From contig OX235262.1 in the NCBI GenBank assembly GCA_944472135.2, forward strand, positions 26,521,362-26,585,361: a stretch of 64,000 nt of DNA, written 5' to 3'. The first letter of the stretch is position 1. Each line of letters opens with the position of its first letter. This DNA is from Trichobilharzia regenti. Taxonomy: Eukaryota > Platyhelminthes > Trematoda > Strigeidida > Schistosomatidae. Positions 25,901 through 40,400 of the stretch are shown one piece after another. The notes under the pieces were generated by a model. That model was given only the letters and a program-made list of their open reading frames with translations. It ran no database searches and was not told the DNA's origin. A program made the position numbers and the translations under genes.

Positions 25901-28900
25901 TTCAATGCAAGGACGGACAGAAGACGGAGACGCTGAGCTCAACTAACACAGCACTGGACAAAGAAGAGTGATAGGGAGGACAAAAGACAATTCTACGACA
26001 ACCTGGCCACTGAAGCTGAGAAGGCGCGGAGGCGAAAGGGACCTGGGGACACTATATCAGATAACCAAATCTCTGTCCGGGAAGAGATCAACACAAGCGA
26101 AACCTATAAAAGACAGCCAAAGGAACCCAATCACCAAGGAAGAAAGACAGACTAAAGAATGGGAGGATCACTTCAAAAGACTCTTGAACCGACCACCACC
26201 TGCAACCCGTCCAGAAATACCAACAACAGCGCGCACACAACTGCAAGTTGACACCAATCCTCCAACGAGAGCTGAAGTCTTGAATGCAATCAAACTTCTG
26301 AAAGCTGGGAAAACAGCCGGACCAGATGGAGTACCCCCTGAAGCACTGAAAGCGGACACAGAGACTACAGCAGACATGCTGACTGACTCCATTATTGCAA
26401 AAGGTCTGGAAGGAGGGAAAGATGCCTACTGACTGGAGGAAAGGTTACCTCGTGAAACTACCAAAGAAGGGCGACTTAGGCCTCACTCTGCAAGAACTGG
26501 CGAGGAATCATGCTCCTGTCGACGCCAAGTAAAATCCTGAGTCGCATCATCCTGGAGAGATTAGAGGACGCACTGGAGACAGAACTCCGACCAGAACAAG
26601 CTGGATTCAGGAAAGGCAAATCATGTACTGACCAAATTGCAACTCTACGCATCATCATCGTCATCGAACAAAGCATGGAATGGCGATCAAACCTCTACCT
26701 CAACTTTATAGATAGGAATATCCTGGACCGACCGACGTGAAGAACCTAGAAGACCTGGATTTTGCGTGTGGATGATTTATGTTTGATGTTACACACAATC
26801 GAAGACTTACAAGCGAAAACCGATAAACTGGCCGAAGAAGCAGGCAGCAAGGACAGGACTCCAGGTAAACATGGACAAGACGGAGGTTATGAAAATAACC
26901 AACCAACAACAGCAACAACATCCAACGTCAATCACCATCAACGGGAGGGATTGAAAGAGGTTACTTCATTCATTCACTTATCTAGCATTGAGCATTGTCT
27001 CAACTACAGGCAATCGGAACGGACGAGGATGTCAAATCGAGCGAGAATCGGGAAGGCGAGAAACACATTCATCAACCTGGAATCAATCTGGAAATCTTCG
27101 TCACTCAGCCAGCATCAACAACAAAATTCGGTCGGATTTTCAATACAAACGTCAAGTCAGTCCTTCTATACGAATCAGAAACTTGGCGGATCACAAAGAA
27201 TATTTCCAAAAGTTTGCAGACCTTTATCAACAACTAACTGTCTTCGCTCTATACTGAAGATCAGATGGCCGGGCCGGAAAGAATCACCAACAAGGAATTA
27301 TGGGGACAAACAAAGCAAGAACCAATCGCCCAACAAATATGCAGGAGAAAGTGGAGATGGATTGGACACTCGCTGAGGAGACCGTTGGGTGACATCGCGC
27401 ATCAAGCCCTCGAGTGGAACCAGGCCGAAAGGGAAGCGGCGTGTGAGACGTCAGTGCAAGGGTGACATGGAGGAGATCGTGTGAAGAGGAGTTGAAAGAA
27501 TATGGACTAAGATGGATGCAGGCGAAAAGTACAGCAGAAGACAGAAGCAAATGGAGGGAGAGGTGCAGTTGAAGCCGTATGTTCCACTAGGAACCCAAGG
27601 GAGCAATAATAATAATAAGTGTAGTTCAATCAAATTAACTGATCATCTTAAGAACGTCTCATAACTTCTTGTATGATTATAGCTGTTACTGTTCACCTAG
27701 CATACACATATCATAGCTTCCACTACCCAATACTGAGATATTATTTATTATTGTAGTTTACTTTCCTTTCTACTTCATGGTATTTTTTGCATTTTTTTGT
27801 TATTATTGTGTTGTTTTTTTGTTTTTTATATTTATTTTTTGTAATACTCCTTTTAAACGTGTGATAAAATTAGATGCAATATTGTAGATATGTGCTGAAA
27901 ATTCCACACTGTACCACGAGTACTATTTCTGGATTAAAGCAAATAATAATAATTATTAAAACTGGGGTGAAACAGCTGTCCAGTACTCCCTGGTTTTAAA
28001 TGTTTCTCTAAGTGATATCGATCCGTGATCAACTCGTAAAAACATAACTAACCCTTAAAAGCCAAACTATAGAAAATCATATAGTATCAAAAATTATATA
28101 TACCAAACCATATATATATATATAGTATGTACTGATGATGGACGACCGTTTAGTGGTTAACTAGTGCAATCCTTCTCATATAATAAACTGTGAGACACAC
28201 TTAGTGCTAGGGCACTTTCAATACTATTTATCTACTCAGACTGAGATAGATGGAAGGGAATTCGGACATAAAAATGATTTTTTGTATGTTAATTGTCAAG
28301 TTTTGCTGACGAGGCATACCACCAAACTAATAGCTGTACTTATTACTTTATAATTCTGTTATTGTTAATAAAACAAAAAAAAATTGTTGCAGTAAATTGT
28401 TTGTGCTAGTTATGCAACTAAATCCTCCGAAAAAAATATACCATATACAATCTTTAAGCTGTTTATTCTTTCTGCCTGAGTCATATCAGCTGATGATGAC
28501 GTCATCGTGTAAATAGTGTTTGTTTTCTTTCTTTAAGATTTGACCTCAACACTAAATTATATTCATTGATATTTTCTCACTAATCGTCGAACAGCCGTGG
28601 GTAGAATTTAGAATATTGGTCGAACAATTCTCCAAACTATGCTTGTGATTGGTTCAATTTGAGTTCGTTGTTCTTTTTGGTTATCGATAGCCAATCACAC
28701 ATATTATGTACTACGAAGTGTGTTTATTGTAAACTTGTACGAATGTATATATATATATATATATATAGTGACGTGAATAGTAGTTACTGTAATTTTTCAT
28801 GTGTCAGCGTCAATCTTGTACCTTGAATTGATCTTCACTTTATTTTTGGTTTTCTTCAATTGAATTGAGTTGAGAGAAAGCTGGGGAAATTCATTGCTAT

Positions 28901-31900
28901 TTAAAAAAAAATAAATAAAAATAAATTACTGCTGATATATTGAAGTGATCCATTGTTAATTATCAACGGATTGATTGATTTCCTCATACTGCTGACTCAA
29001 TATCTATAATAATAATGATAATGGTAAATGAAGTGTTCATTTGTTTTATTTCTTGCATTACTCGCATTTCCGTCTTTTATACTATTTAATCTTTATTTTC
29101 ATGTACACACGTATGTTTGTGGTTGACGATTTTTTAAAAATTATATGTCACTTTCATTTTACCCTTTTTGTTTAAAGGAAAAATCTGGATTCAGTTTTCG
29201 ACGATTATGGGCTTTCACAGGTCCTGGTTTCCTAATGAGTATTGCTTATTTGGATCCTGGGAATATAGAATCAGATTTACAAAGTGGAGCCATTGCCAAT
29301 TATAGGGTGAGTTTTATTATATTTATTCTTTTCTTTTTCTTATTGTATTTATAAAAGTTAACTATTGTCAGAAAGAGGGTTGTTTTAAACTAGAAAGTGT
29401 AAACATATTAATATATGTGTAAAACTTAGGCACTGTGGTAGTAAGTAATTCCATATTGGTTTGTTTATTAGATGTATCACACAGTGAAACAAACTCACTC
29501 AATTAGAAACAAGCTTTGTCGGTTAAAGGATCAATCCTGTGGAGCCTTTAGAACAAAACAATTTAGTTCATCTAATACCCTGCCAGCAATGATTGTCAGG
29601 TCAAATACATAGGTCAAAGTAGTAGAACAGGGGCAGTCAGTCGAGCGGTGCATAAAAACCTAGCCCAGTCTAAATTAGATGGGCCGAATGAGATAAGAAA
29701 TCTAGAGAATAGTTCAGCTATAACACTCACTTCATGCAGTTACACACAACCATACAATAGGATGGGATAGGATCACAGTTTTAAAATCTAATGTCACAGG
29801 GTGGAATGAGGGAGAGATTGAGAACAGAAGCTTTGTTTATCAAGTCAACTGCAAATACATGTAATGGGAATGATTCATCACCTGTCCCTGATATCTGGAA
29901 AATTCTACTACCCCTACGACGACAAATAGGAGAAAACAAAGAAAACTATAAAACTCAAGTTTCAAAGTCGTGTGATTACAATTGATATGATTATGAACAA
30001 TAAATTTTGTTCGAAACCCCGTCATCCATTAAACAGTAATACTGTTTCACCATGTGATACATCTAATAAACAAACCATTATGGAGTTAGAAAATAAATAG
30101 TCGGGATTAAAAGTGTCCTTTAACTTTTCTAAGATGTATAATGTAGCTGCTTAATTTTTATTATTGTTACTATTGTTATTATTATAATTTTTTTTCCTTT
30201 GCCCCCCGAGTGGAACATGATGCCTCAAGATTTAGCTTAAAATTTGCACTAGCAGTGGTGTTTAATCTTTAAAGGGGTAGCACTGCTGGTCTCGTTCAAC
30301 TTTCTCTCTTTGCTGGGCTTGCTATTGACTTATCGAAGTTTAGGAGTTAGTCAGCCGGGGATCGAACTCCGAACCATCTTCATGGATGGCGAGTATTCTG
30401 CTGCTAAACCAATGATCCACAACTACTTAAATTATCCTTGTTTAAATTTAAGCAAAGTATGCTTTCCTCTTATGAGATTAAACACACTACACCAATGTAG
30501 GTGAATGTTAACCAACAGTCAGTTGCATTCACATGCGTTTGGCAATCATGAACAAGCCATACCTAATGTGTTGTAGCATACTGATACCATCTGGTTACCG
30601 AAAATTCGGTAGATGGAGTGAGATTCAGACCGATGGTACAATGGTTGGTAGTCAACCTCTTAAATGAATGATTCATAGCTTTACCTATTCAGTCATTAGT
30701 GCTTATGTTTTTCTATATTTGACGTGAAAACTTTAACTGCATTGATGTTTGATGACTGGAGGTAATCGTCGTCAGGAAGCTATGAATCTAGGCTTCATGG
30801 TAGTTGGCACTTATCAGTAAGGCATACCTGTGATCTTAGGGGGACTCATCTGCTCTGAGACTCCTGTTGGCACCGCTCAGTGCTCCAGTCAGAGATCTTA
30901 CCACAGACCTATTCGGATTCATGTCTGACCGTCTATAGGACTATAACGTATACTTTGATTGTTCGTTAGATAATGTGTCTATTTCTTGGTTAAAGATTAA
31001 AAGTTCTACACCTTTACATAAAGTAGAAGTGTTTAAAATATTGTGCAGTTTATTGTGTTGTATGATGGATGCTTTGTCTGGCTACACAGGTCATTTAATT
31101 TGTATATGTTCTATATCAAGTTTATTCGTGTACAAGAAGCCAAATTACTAGGATATCCAGTGCCTTCTAAATATAAACATGATTGAATATAAGTTGTAGT
31201 AATTAGACACGTCGGTCAATAATGCATGCTGTGAAATCCAGGACAAGCGTTTTGTCCTGTTTGGAATCCGTCAACCGAATGTACCTGCATGTCAGTGGAA
31301 TTTGAACATTATCCACTAGACCTAGTGGATAATATTTTGGTGCGTATTCTTGATTCTACTGCTAGTCAATATCAACCAGATAACTATGTTAAAAATTCAG
31401 AGTCATATGAATAACCTAAGCAAAACTAAGTATCTGTGATTAAGCCTTGTCATATGTAAGATGATACTACTGATTCCTAGTACAAAGATAAAGAGTGGAG
31501 TAGTTTGTTGTGTTGAACACATTAGCCACAAATTGACTAGTCACTGATAAATTGTCACCATGGATACAAAATAGTCTGAAATTTGCCAGCACGTATCATC
31601 TCTGCCGCAGGCATTATATCCAGCTATCTATTGATTGGCACGACGGCTCAGTCTGTAATACCTTACACCATTGAAGTATTACCACCACCTTCGTTGATGG
31701 GCAGTATTAAGTGAAATGGAAAAAACACACACTAAATGGCTGGAGTTAGTTGGCAGTAATCTTTGGATCTAAGTTTCCTACTTTTCGGCACTATTCAGTA
31801 AGGCATATCTGCAGGATTCAGGCGACTTGTGTCCCCTCTGAGATACGAATCCCGACATCACCCAGTGCTGCAATCAGAGATGTTACCACTGAACTATTTA

Positions 31901-34900
31901 GGCTCACGACTGATTTTTTCCTATAGGACTGTAATGGATACTTTGATTGGTCATTAGGTAGTAATGAATGTCATGCGTCTATTATTCCTTGGTGTTGGTG
32001 CCGACTAAATTCCATCAATCAAGTCTGCAATGTGGTCACCATCATGGTGCACTGTGAATTGATGCTAGATGGTTGGAAGTAATCGATCATAATAGTTCAG
32101 AGCTGTATTAGTTCCTTTTTATTGTCTTCGAAATCTTGAATATACTCACTAATCCTTTACCTCGTTAAGCCAGTAATAAGGCTGGTAAAGAGGGAAGGTT
32201 GGGCATATGGCTAGCAACCACATCCCGTATAAGTAATCACCATTGCTACCGAAACTTCAAGCTTGTAGCTCGAAGCCTGAGAGCGTAAAGGAATTTTAAA
32301 AAATTCATTTAATTTGTTTCTGTGTTTCACACTTTTAAATTAGACTTCAATTTTTCTGTTGCCTTATGCTTCTGAACACCTTGAGCTGGAATCTACGAAT
32401 GTTTGGCATGCGATTCGCTCCCGCCAAATGTAAGATGATGAAGCCACAGGACTGGACTACACTGAATCCTGGTTTAGAAATAGGGAGTGAAGTGGTAGAG
32501 CATGTTGACCGCTTCACTTATTTGGGAAGTACCATCAACCATCCCCAACGGGTTGATCTCTAACGAAATCTCAGTACGGATACACAGGGCTAGTTTCGCA
32601 TATGCCAGTTTACGCCGTCTGTGGCATAGACGTGATATCCGGCTATCAACCAAAGGGTGGGTTTTTTGCTTATCAGTCCGCTCCATCCTCCTTTATGACA
32701 GTGAGACCTGGCCATGGAGAGTGGAAGACATGAAAAGATTAGCTGTCTTTGATCATAGGTGCCTGCGCTCTGTTTCTCGTGTGAAGTGGTATAATAAGGT
32801 GACTTCCTGACTTGTTGGGGTCCTCGGGACGGTAAACACCAATGAAGGCTGGAAACAATTGGTGATATGGCTCAAAACCGTTCTCAGTGGCTGGTGCAGA
32901 CGCAACCACTCCTTGTGGCTTATGATTTCCAATGAAACTATATTGTTCTTCGTTACTACTATTCCTTTGTCTCACACCTCTGTTTACTGTCTCTGTTATT
33001 CAGTTCTTCTACTTTTCCCTCTTACTTTGTGTGCTACAAGGAGGAAGCGTGGTGACTTGAACTGGTGCACATACGTGCAAAGTTCTATGTAGGAAACAGA
33101 CAGTCAGATGTACTTTTGCAAGATGCTTCAACATAGGCTGATGTACTCCTGTGCAAAATTTTACATTGACTTTTCAACCAATCAGTGAGATAAGCACAAT
33201 TTTTAATTACGTAGAACGTGTAACCTTTATGGCTTAATGCAGTTGACTTAGTCTTTTGATTGAACTTATTTTTATCGGATAATCCTTATGATTAAGTCAT
33301 TATCACAACTGATAGTTATATTATAAGTCAACCCACAGAGTAGATATGACCTTAAGCGTGTTTCTTACACGTAAATAATTTTTACGTGGTCAGTAAAAAT
33401 ATAAGTGTCAAGTTTTATGCAAAAACTTGTTTGGTTTCGCAGTCAGATGTAGGATAGGCGTGTTTATTTCTTCAGTCGATATTGATGACTTTTCGAAGCG
33501 TATACCAATGGCTTTATTGATTTTGCTTCACCTCTACCATGTTCCACGTCGACGCATCAGTATCAAACACACACACTGTCGGACCTTCGAGTTACTCACA
33601 CGATGATATCATTGAACGCAAGCAATTCTGTAGAGAGGGTGATGATGAAATATGGACAGCCGTGGCATATCCCCATCTCGGAGAGGCCAGATATGGCTAG
33701 CGCAGAGCGAGACAGCGCTCACCAAAACATTATAAACCCGACCTTTGATAGCCAGGCTAACATTACGACAGCGCCAGAGGGGGTTGAAGTTGGTGTATTC
33801 CTCCTTGGCTTTCATGATATGGTCAATATCATCTACTCATGTTTTGGATAGTCGGATGGTGTCATCAGTCTTCTGACAATAGGTGTGGCCCATTTTCAAG
33901 TACACACATAAACACGAATGGCTGCCAAGTACCGTTTATTGTTGGAATTACTTGTAAAAACAAAGTATATTTCAGTAGAGATGATAATGTATACACATAC
34001 TTTAGCTTCATTTCCTTTGTATATTTAGTTTCTTATGATTATCATTAAATCCTTTTGAATAATCGTCCTTATTGTGCTGTTTTTTTGTGGTGGACTATGC
34101 TCAGAATTTGTTTTATCTAATAGATTTCTTAGTAGTATTTGAAACTGATCAGATCCTAATACTCTTTTGTTTACAATATTGATTATCCAGGAATGAGTAT
34201 TTGCAGAATTATGTACATTTGTGTGTGTGTGTAAACATGATTAATTCATACTACTAGAATATGTGATCAGGGTATTTTGGAGGGGGGGGGATAAATAAAT
34301 CTAAGATTACGTAATAGACTGGCTAAGCGTAAAGGAGTATTCTTTGCCTTCTAAGTGGATTATTTCAGGTGAATCTGGTTAGCAGGATTGATCTTTATCT
34401 TCGAGAATAATAATCAACTGTATTTGTTTTTGATTTCAATTACCTGGAAGAGATCTTTCTTGTACATCAGGTTAAGGACCTTACATATCAAGTGACGACT
34501 GATGATACTCCCCAGTCGCTAAGGCTGAAGTAAGCGGAGTGGGAATCGAACCTGTCACCGAGTAGTGCTGAAGTCAATGAGCTACATCTCCATCGATTAG
34601 AAGGACTTAGCTCATACTGAAAGTTAGTCTTCAGCATCCATGAACATGGCGCGTGGGTGGTTCAGTCGTAAAAGGCTTGCCAACGACACATGTGGTTCGA
34701 TTTGGATTCCCAGTCAACACAATCTTGAACCTCACTCCGTCCTCCTTTATGGCTGCGAGACGCGGTCGTTGAGATTGGAAGACATGAAAAGATTAGCTGC
34801 CTGTGCTCTATCTCCCATGCGAAGTAGTATAATAAGGTGAGCAATATTGAGGTTAGGCTTCGGTTGAGTGCTAGATAAGGAGGGAGGGGAAATCAACCGA

Positions 34901-37378
34901 CGAGGCTGTGAAGTTATATCGATTGGGTTAGATGGTTAGGACATGTGTTACGTATGCCTAGTCATCGCCTTCCTCGACGGGCAGTGTTAGCTGACATAGG
35001 GTCAGACTGGAAAAGAGCTAGCGGCGGTCAAACCAAAACATGACTTCACCAGTCAATGAAATCCACAACAGTTAGTTTGAGCCAGTAACGTAGGACAGTG
35101 TAGACTGGCTTCCTGGTTGGGGTCCTCGGGATGGTAAACACCAATAAAGGCTGGAGAAAATCGGTGATATGGCTCAAAACCGTTCTCAGTGGCTGGTGCA
35201 GATGCAACCACTCCTTGTGGCTTATGATTTCCAATGAAACTATATTGTTCTTCGTTACTACTATTCCTTTGTCTCACACCTCTGTTTACTGTCTCTGTTA
35301 TTCAGTTCTTCTACTTTTCCCTCTTGCTTTGTGTGCTACAAGGAGGAAGTGTGGTGACTTGAACTGGTGCACATATGTGCAAAGTTCCATGTCAAAAACA
35401 GACAGACAGACCTCGCTTAACTAGTAGTAAGCCTGATTTGGAGGGAAAACTGGATGTGAGGCTAACAATCTCACTTCTTTAATAGGAAGAAAAAAATACT
35501 ACCGCTATTGGAACTTCAAAGCTCATGGTTGATTGAAGCCTTAATATTCTACTCGGAATGCAAAGGAATAAGAAGAAATCCCTGAACACTTGTTACCCCA
35601 TTTGTTTTCAATAATTTGACAATAAGTTCGCTTAAATCACAGCTCTCGTTAACTGCTCTTTCTTTTCTACTTTGTTTTTTTTTTACCCAATAACAAATAT
35701 TCTTTAAAGCTTTTATGGCTACTATTCCTGGCCACATTGATGGGATTATTTTTGCAGCGATTAGCTGCTCGTCTGGGTGTTGTTTCGGGTAGACATTTAG
35801 CTGAAGTATGTTATGATGAATATCCTACACCTGCACGTATTATACTCTGGTTAATGGTGGAAATTGCAATTATTGGATCAGATATGCAAGTAAGTTATGC
35901 TCAACTTGTAGTGTTTTTTTCTCATTATTTGTTCACCTATTGTATACATTATAGTAAGATAATGGAGTGCATGCTGGTTAAATAAAATGAAATTAGAATC
36001 TGAATCACGGTAGGATTGAAGCCGGCAGGATGAGAATTATTAGTTTCAACATTCTACCAGCTGAGACATACTCTCTGGTGTGTATCTTAGGTGTGTTTAG
36101 TTAGTTGTGTCTCATTGGCTATATACCTATTTTGCATAAAGAGGCAAAATTGATGTGTTGTGCCTATCCACTATGTGTACTATTGTATTCAGAAAAATTC
36201 ACGAATGATTCTTAATTTACAGTCTTCATCATTAGCGTCGAACAGAGTATAGAATGCCAGTCAGATCACTATCGATTGAGATGGTTAGGACATGTGTTAC
36301 GCATGCATGTCTAACCATCGCCTTCCTCGACGGGGCAATGTTAGCTGACATACGGTTAGGTTGGAAAAGAGCCCGTGGTGGTCAAACCAAAATTTGACTT
36401 CATCAGTCAATGAAATCCACAGCAGTTAGTTTAAGTCAGCCAGCCACGTAGGAAAGTGTAGACTTCCTGACTGGTTGGGGTTTTCGGGTGGTGAACACCA
36501 ATGAAGGTTGGAGACAATTAGTGATATGGCTCAAAATGGTTCTAAATGGCTTGTGTAGATGCATCCACTCCTTGTAACTTACAATATCCAATGAAACTAT
36601 ATTGTTCTTCCATATTACCATTCTTTTTGCCTCAAATCTATGTTTTGAATCTCTTTTTACTTTCTCCTCTTGCTTTGTGTACTAAGTGAAGTGTGGCTAC
36701 TGGAACTGCTGCACATTGGTGCAAAGTTCTATGCTGAAGATAGACTGACAGACAGTTTATTCCTTTACAATAACAATTCAAAGTAAAAAGAATTCGAACT
36801 TCAGTATGTATTGGTATTGCGGGAAATGATAATAATAATAATACTGAACAGTAGAATGGGATTGCCTGAATTTTCTTAGGGTATTTTTATCCATACTCTG
36901 TGAGACAGTCAGTTAATGAATACAGGATACTGCCTATAGTTGACTTGACAGGAACAGTTTGTTATTTCTATCATATACAAGATAGAGAGAGCTTAGGCTA
37001 ATGTCTTCTGAAGGTCATCATATGGAATGCAATTGTAAATAAAGCTTGGTGTTAGCTGGGTTTTTAAACTATCAAGTCACAGTTTTATCGGTTTTAAACA
37101 GACTCTCTATCAGTTAATTTTTATTTTTCTTCAATTGAACACTTTAATTTCATCGTTATTTCTCTTTTTTTTAATTTTAGGAAGTTATTGGTACAGCAAT
37201 TGCTATTAATTTATTAAGCGCTGGTTACGTGCCATTATGGGCTGGTGTGTTAATCACTATTTTGGATACATTCACTTTCTTGTTTCTTGATAAATATGGT
37301 CTGCGTAAATTGGAAATGTTCTTTGGTTTCTTGATAACTGTTATGGCTGTAACATTTGGATATGAGGTAATTTATTAT

Positions 37379-37423
<45 letters not shown>

Positions 37424-40400
37424 CATGCTTCTCAAACAGTATTATAATGGTGGTCATCATTGATGATGCATGCTATTGTTAGGAGAAAGATGAGTGAGTA
37501 ACTTAAGCTTCGTGTGCTCTTGGAAGTGTCTGGGTGGTTGTTACTTCGCGGCTGTCCACACCGTGGAAGTTGATTGATTCTTCGGATACCTGAAACAGAG
37601 AGAGGGTTAGTGTTGCGTGACCGCAGAGCCCAGGGGAAAACTGCTTGAGGCTGGTTACACACGGCCTGTATGAACTGGTTTCTTGGTTTGGTTCCGTATT
37701 AGTAAACTTACCACCGGTTACGGAACACAGTAGGGTGGTTCGAGATGCGCAATTTCTGGGGTCGACTTTTTCTAACCCCCTCTCTCCAGAGTGGAAAGAC
37801 AGCATAGCTGGCTGTCATACTGATCATCTGCTGTCACATCCCTGTTGTCCAGTAGTACGAATTCGCCCAAATACTCCCAGCGTAGTGTGAAAACAGTCAA
37901 TGGAATCTACAACATTTAGTTTAAGCCACGTAGGAAGGTGTAGACTGCGTGACTGGTTGGGGTCCCCGGGATGGTAAACACCAATGAAGACTGGAGACAC
38001 TTGGTGATATGGCTCAAAATCGTTCTCAATGGCTGGTGCACATGAATCCACTTCTTGTGAATTATAATACCCAATGAAACTATATTGTTCTTCGTTATTA
38101 CTATGGTAAAATATTCTATCTGACATTTTACATCAAGAAGTTAATGCACTCAGGCATAACTGAACTCCTTCTTTTACAGTTTATCAACTCTTGCATCTTA
38201 CCTATTCTTCTTTATTGTTCACCATTATTCTTTCTTGGATTGCTGAAAAAAAGACTATGTCATACTTTGTAAGACTCTGAAGACTTTCAGTAGGGCGAGT
38301 GGTACCCCGTTAGGCTATATCGTTTAAATAATCATTAATAGGCACTTGATTTCATTCAACAAATTTGCTAAAGGAATTTTGTCAGACTCTGAGCTTCCAC
38401 CTCAGCACCGACAGCTCCAACCTTGTGTCTCTTCAGGTAAAGCAAGAAGTATTTTAAAAGACTTTATGCTCCCACATATGAGTATAAAAATTCCACGATA
38501 CCATATTTGGCACGTATCATATGTGCTGAAAGTAGTGTCAGGCATGAACTAACTAACCTTCTTTGCACTAGTAAATAAACCATTTTCTTCATCCTTATAC
38601 CATTAATCTTTACTGTTATTGTTCTTATATTTATGATCCTCGCAATATTGTTTTGGCAATGTTTTCTGTGCAACCATCAATTAAGCTGTGTTATAAATGT
38701 TAATTTTGTCTTTTTCCTCACTATACTATATCAACAGTACATTAGATTCAATAATCCATAGCATGCTGAAATTTCGAAACTAAATTAACAATACTCATTA
38801 TAAATTATTGAAATTAATCCCAGCGTGTTAAGAAAATCAAAACAAGATTTTTCTGAACGTTTCGCCGTGTAAGCCACAGCTTCTTTAGCAGATTTATTAA
38901 ATTAACAATACTGTTTGAAATAAACTCACCGTTATTATTATTATAATATTTATTATTCTCATTCATCATTTTGTACTTTGAATATTTTTGACTTTATACC
39001 GTAAATGTGGAAAAATTCCTCTGGTTAATTTTGTTTTAATTTTATTTATATTTCGAGTAAATCAGATGCAATATTGTAACAAACGCTGAGAATTCCATTC
39101 TGTATTATAAGTAATGTTTTTGGAATAAAATAGAATATTATTGTTATTATTAGTATAATTGTGTGTAATTGCATGTATTACTACTATATAGCTGAACTAT
39201 TCTCTAGATTTCTTATCTTATTCAGGTCAACCAATCTAGATTTTACTAGGTTTTTCACTGGTATCCAGACTGTTTCCTTTCATTAGTATTCTAGTTTTAA
39301 ATGGTAATAATGCGTGTGATTCTTCACTTACTAATGTGAACAATATCTGAGTGTGTAAAGAGTAATAGTACTATTTTTAACGACAGAAGACAAGGGCCAG
39401 GGAACAGATCGTTTATTGAGAAAATCCCAGTACTTTCCCTATAATGTTACACATGTCAAGCGACCGCCCTCCTCGACAAACATTTTCAACCGAAATAGAA
39501 CTAGACTGTTATGATTCAGTGAAAATATTGCACCAACCCATGAGGTCTTTATTCCTTGTTTTAGGCCATATCGAGAGAGGTTGACTACCTGATTGGGGTC
39601 CTGGGAATGCTAATAATTAATGCTTACTTACTCTCAGTGATATGACTCAACATTGTTTTCCGCAGTATAAAGGCTTTTATTGTCTGTCTATATGCAACAT
39701 ATTTAGTGCATATTCCAATTAGAAGTATGGGTCAAAGATGTATGACAATGGAAATTTCGGAACTAAACCATCCAGCTTAGAAAGTACAACTACATCAAAA
39801 TCATCTACCTAAGTTGCAAATCGTCTCCATTATGTCTACATTCACTTCTTATTGTACTTCAAATTTTTAGAAAATTCTCGCTAATATTTATCGAGTTATT
39901 TTTTTTTTCCGGTTCATTTTCGTCCAATGTAATTTTATTACATTGCCTATTGTCTACTTTCCTGTGTTCTATTCCAAGGTGGGATGGTGGGTAACTTGAA
40001 CTGCTGGTGGACTTCTGTGCGAAATTCCCCATTCATATGTCAGTTAGTTAATTTTTCTTCCAACTTGAGATATCATCAACTGAATCACTCAAAATCATTC
40101 GTATTTCTTCTCAAATGTTGGTTTGTAGGGATTTGATTGGTTTCAGGATTTCATCATGAGCTGACATTAGTTAGAGAACCGTTGGGAAACCTGGGAGTAC
40201 TGGACAGCTGTTTCGTCCTAGTTTGGGACTCTTCAGCAGTACGCACCCACCGGGATTCGAACCCAGGACCTTCCGGTTACAAGGCGAGCTCGTATACCAT
40301 TAAGCCACTGTTAGTCGGGTTTAATTCTTTATCTTAAGGTGTTATCTTTTACACTTTACTACCTTTTTTATATATAACTGTAAATCTGCATAAATTTTGC

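Larger units (their letters stand above)
24350..27957 (+). mobile_element. Retroelement inserted in family H repeat, itself carrying an SR2 copy
   Basis: The insertion is bounded by a short direct duplication AAAACT (24344-24349 and 27958-27963). After removing the SR2 copy it is about 560 bp, ending in an AATAATAATAATT tail preceded by TGCTGAAAATTCCACACTG. The same 3' end occurs near 39060-39150 and more loosely at 45160-45245, so it is a distinct family of non-LTR type (LINE 3' end or SINE). No coding frame of its own. Confidence 0.65.

Noticed and set aside
26510..26740. Functional reverse transcriptase
   Set aside because: The palm region up to YADD is deleted and the frame is broken on both sides.
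37503..37805. 100-codon minus-strand ORF as a gene
   Set aside because: It lies within repeat family X, seen in several damaged copies, with no domain.
40253..40307. A functional tRNA gene
   Set aside because: A and B boxes are present, but there is no acceptor stem or proper anticodon arm, and the same text recurs in a dispersed repeat, so it is a SINE-type head.
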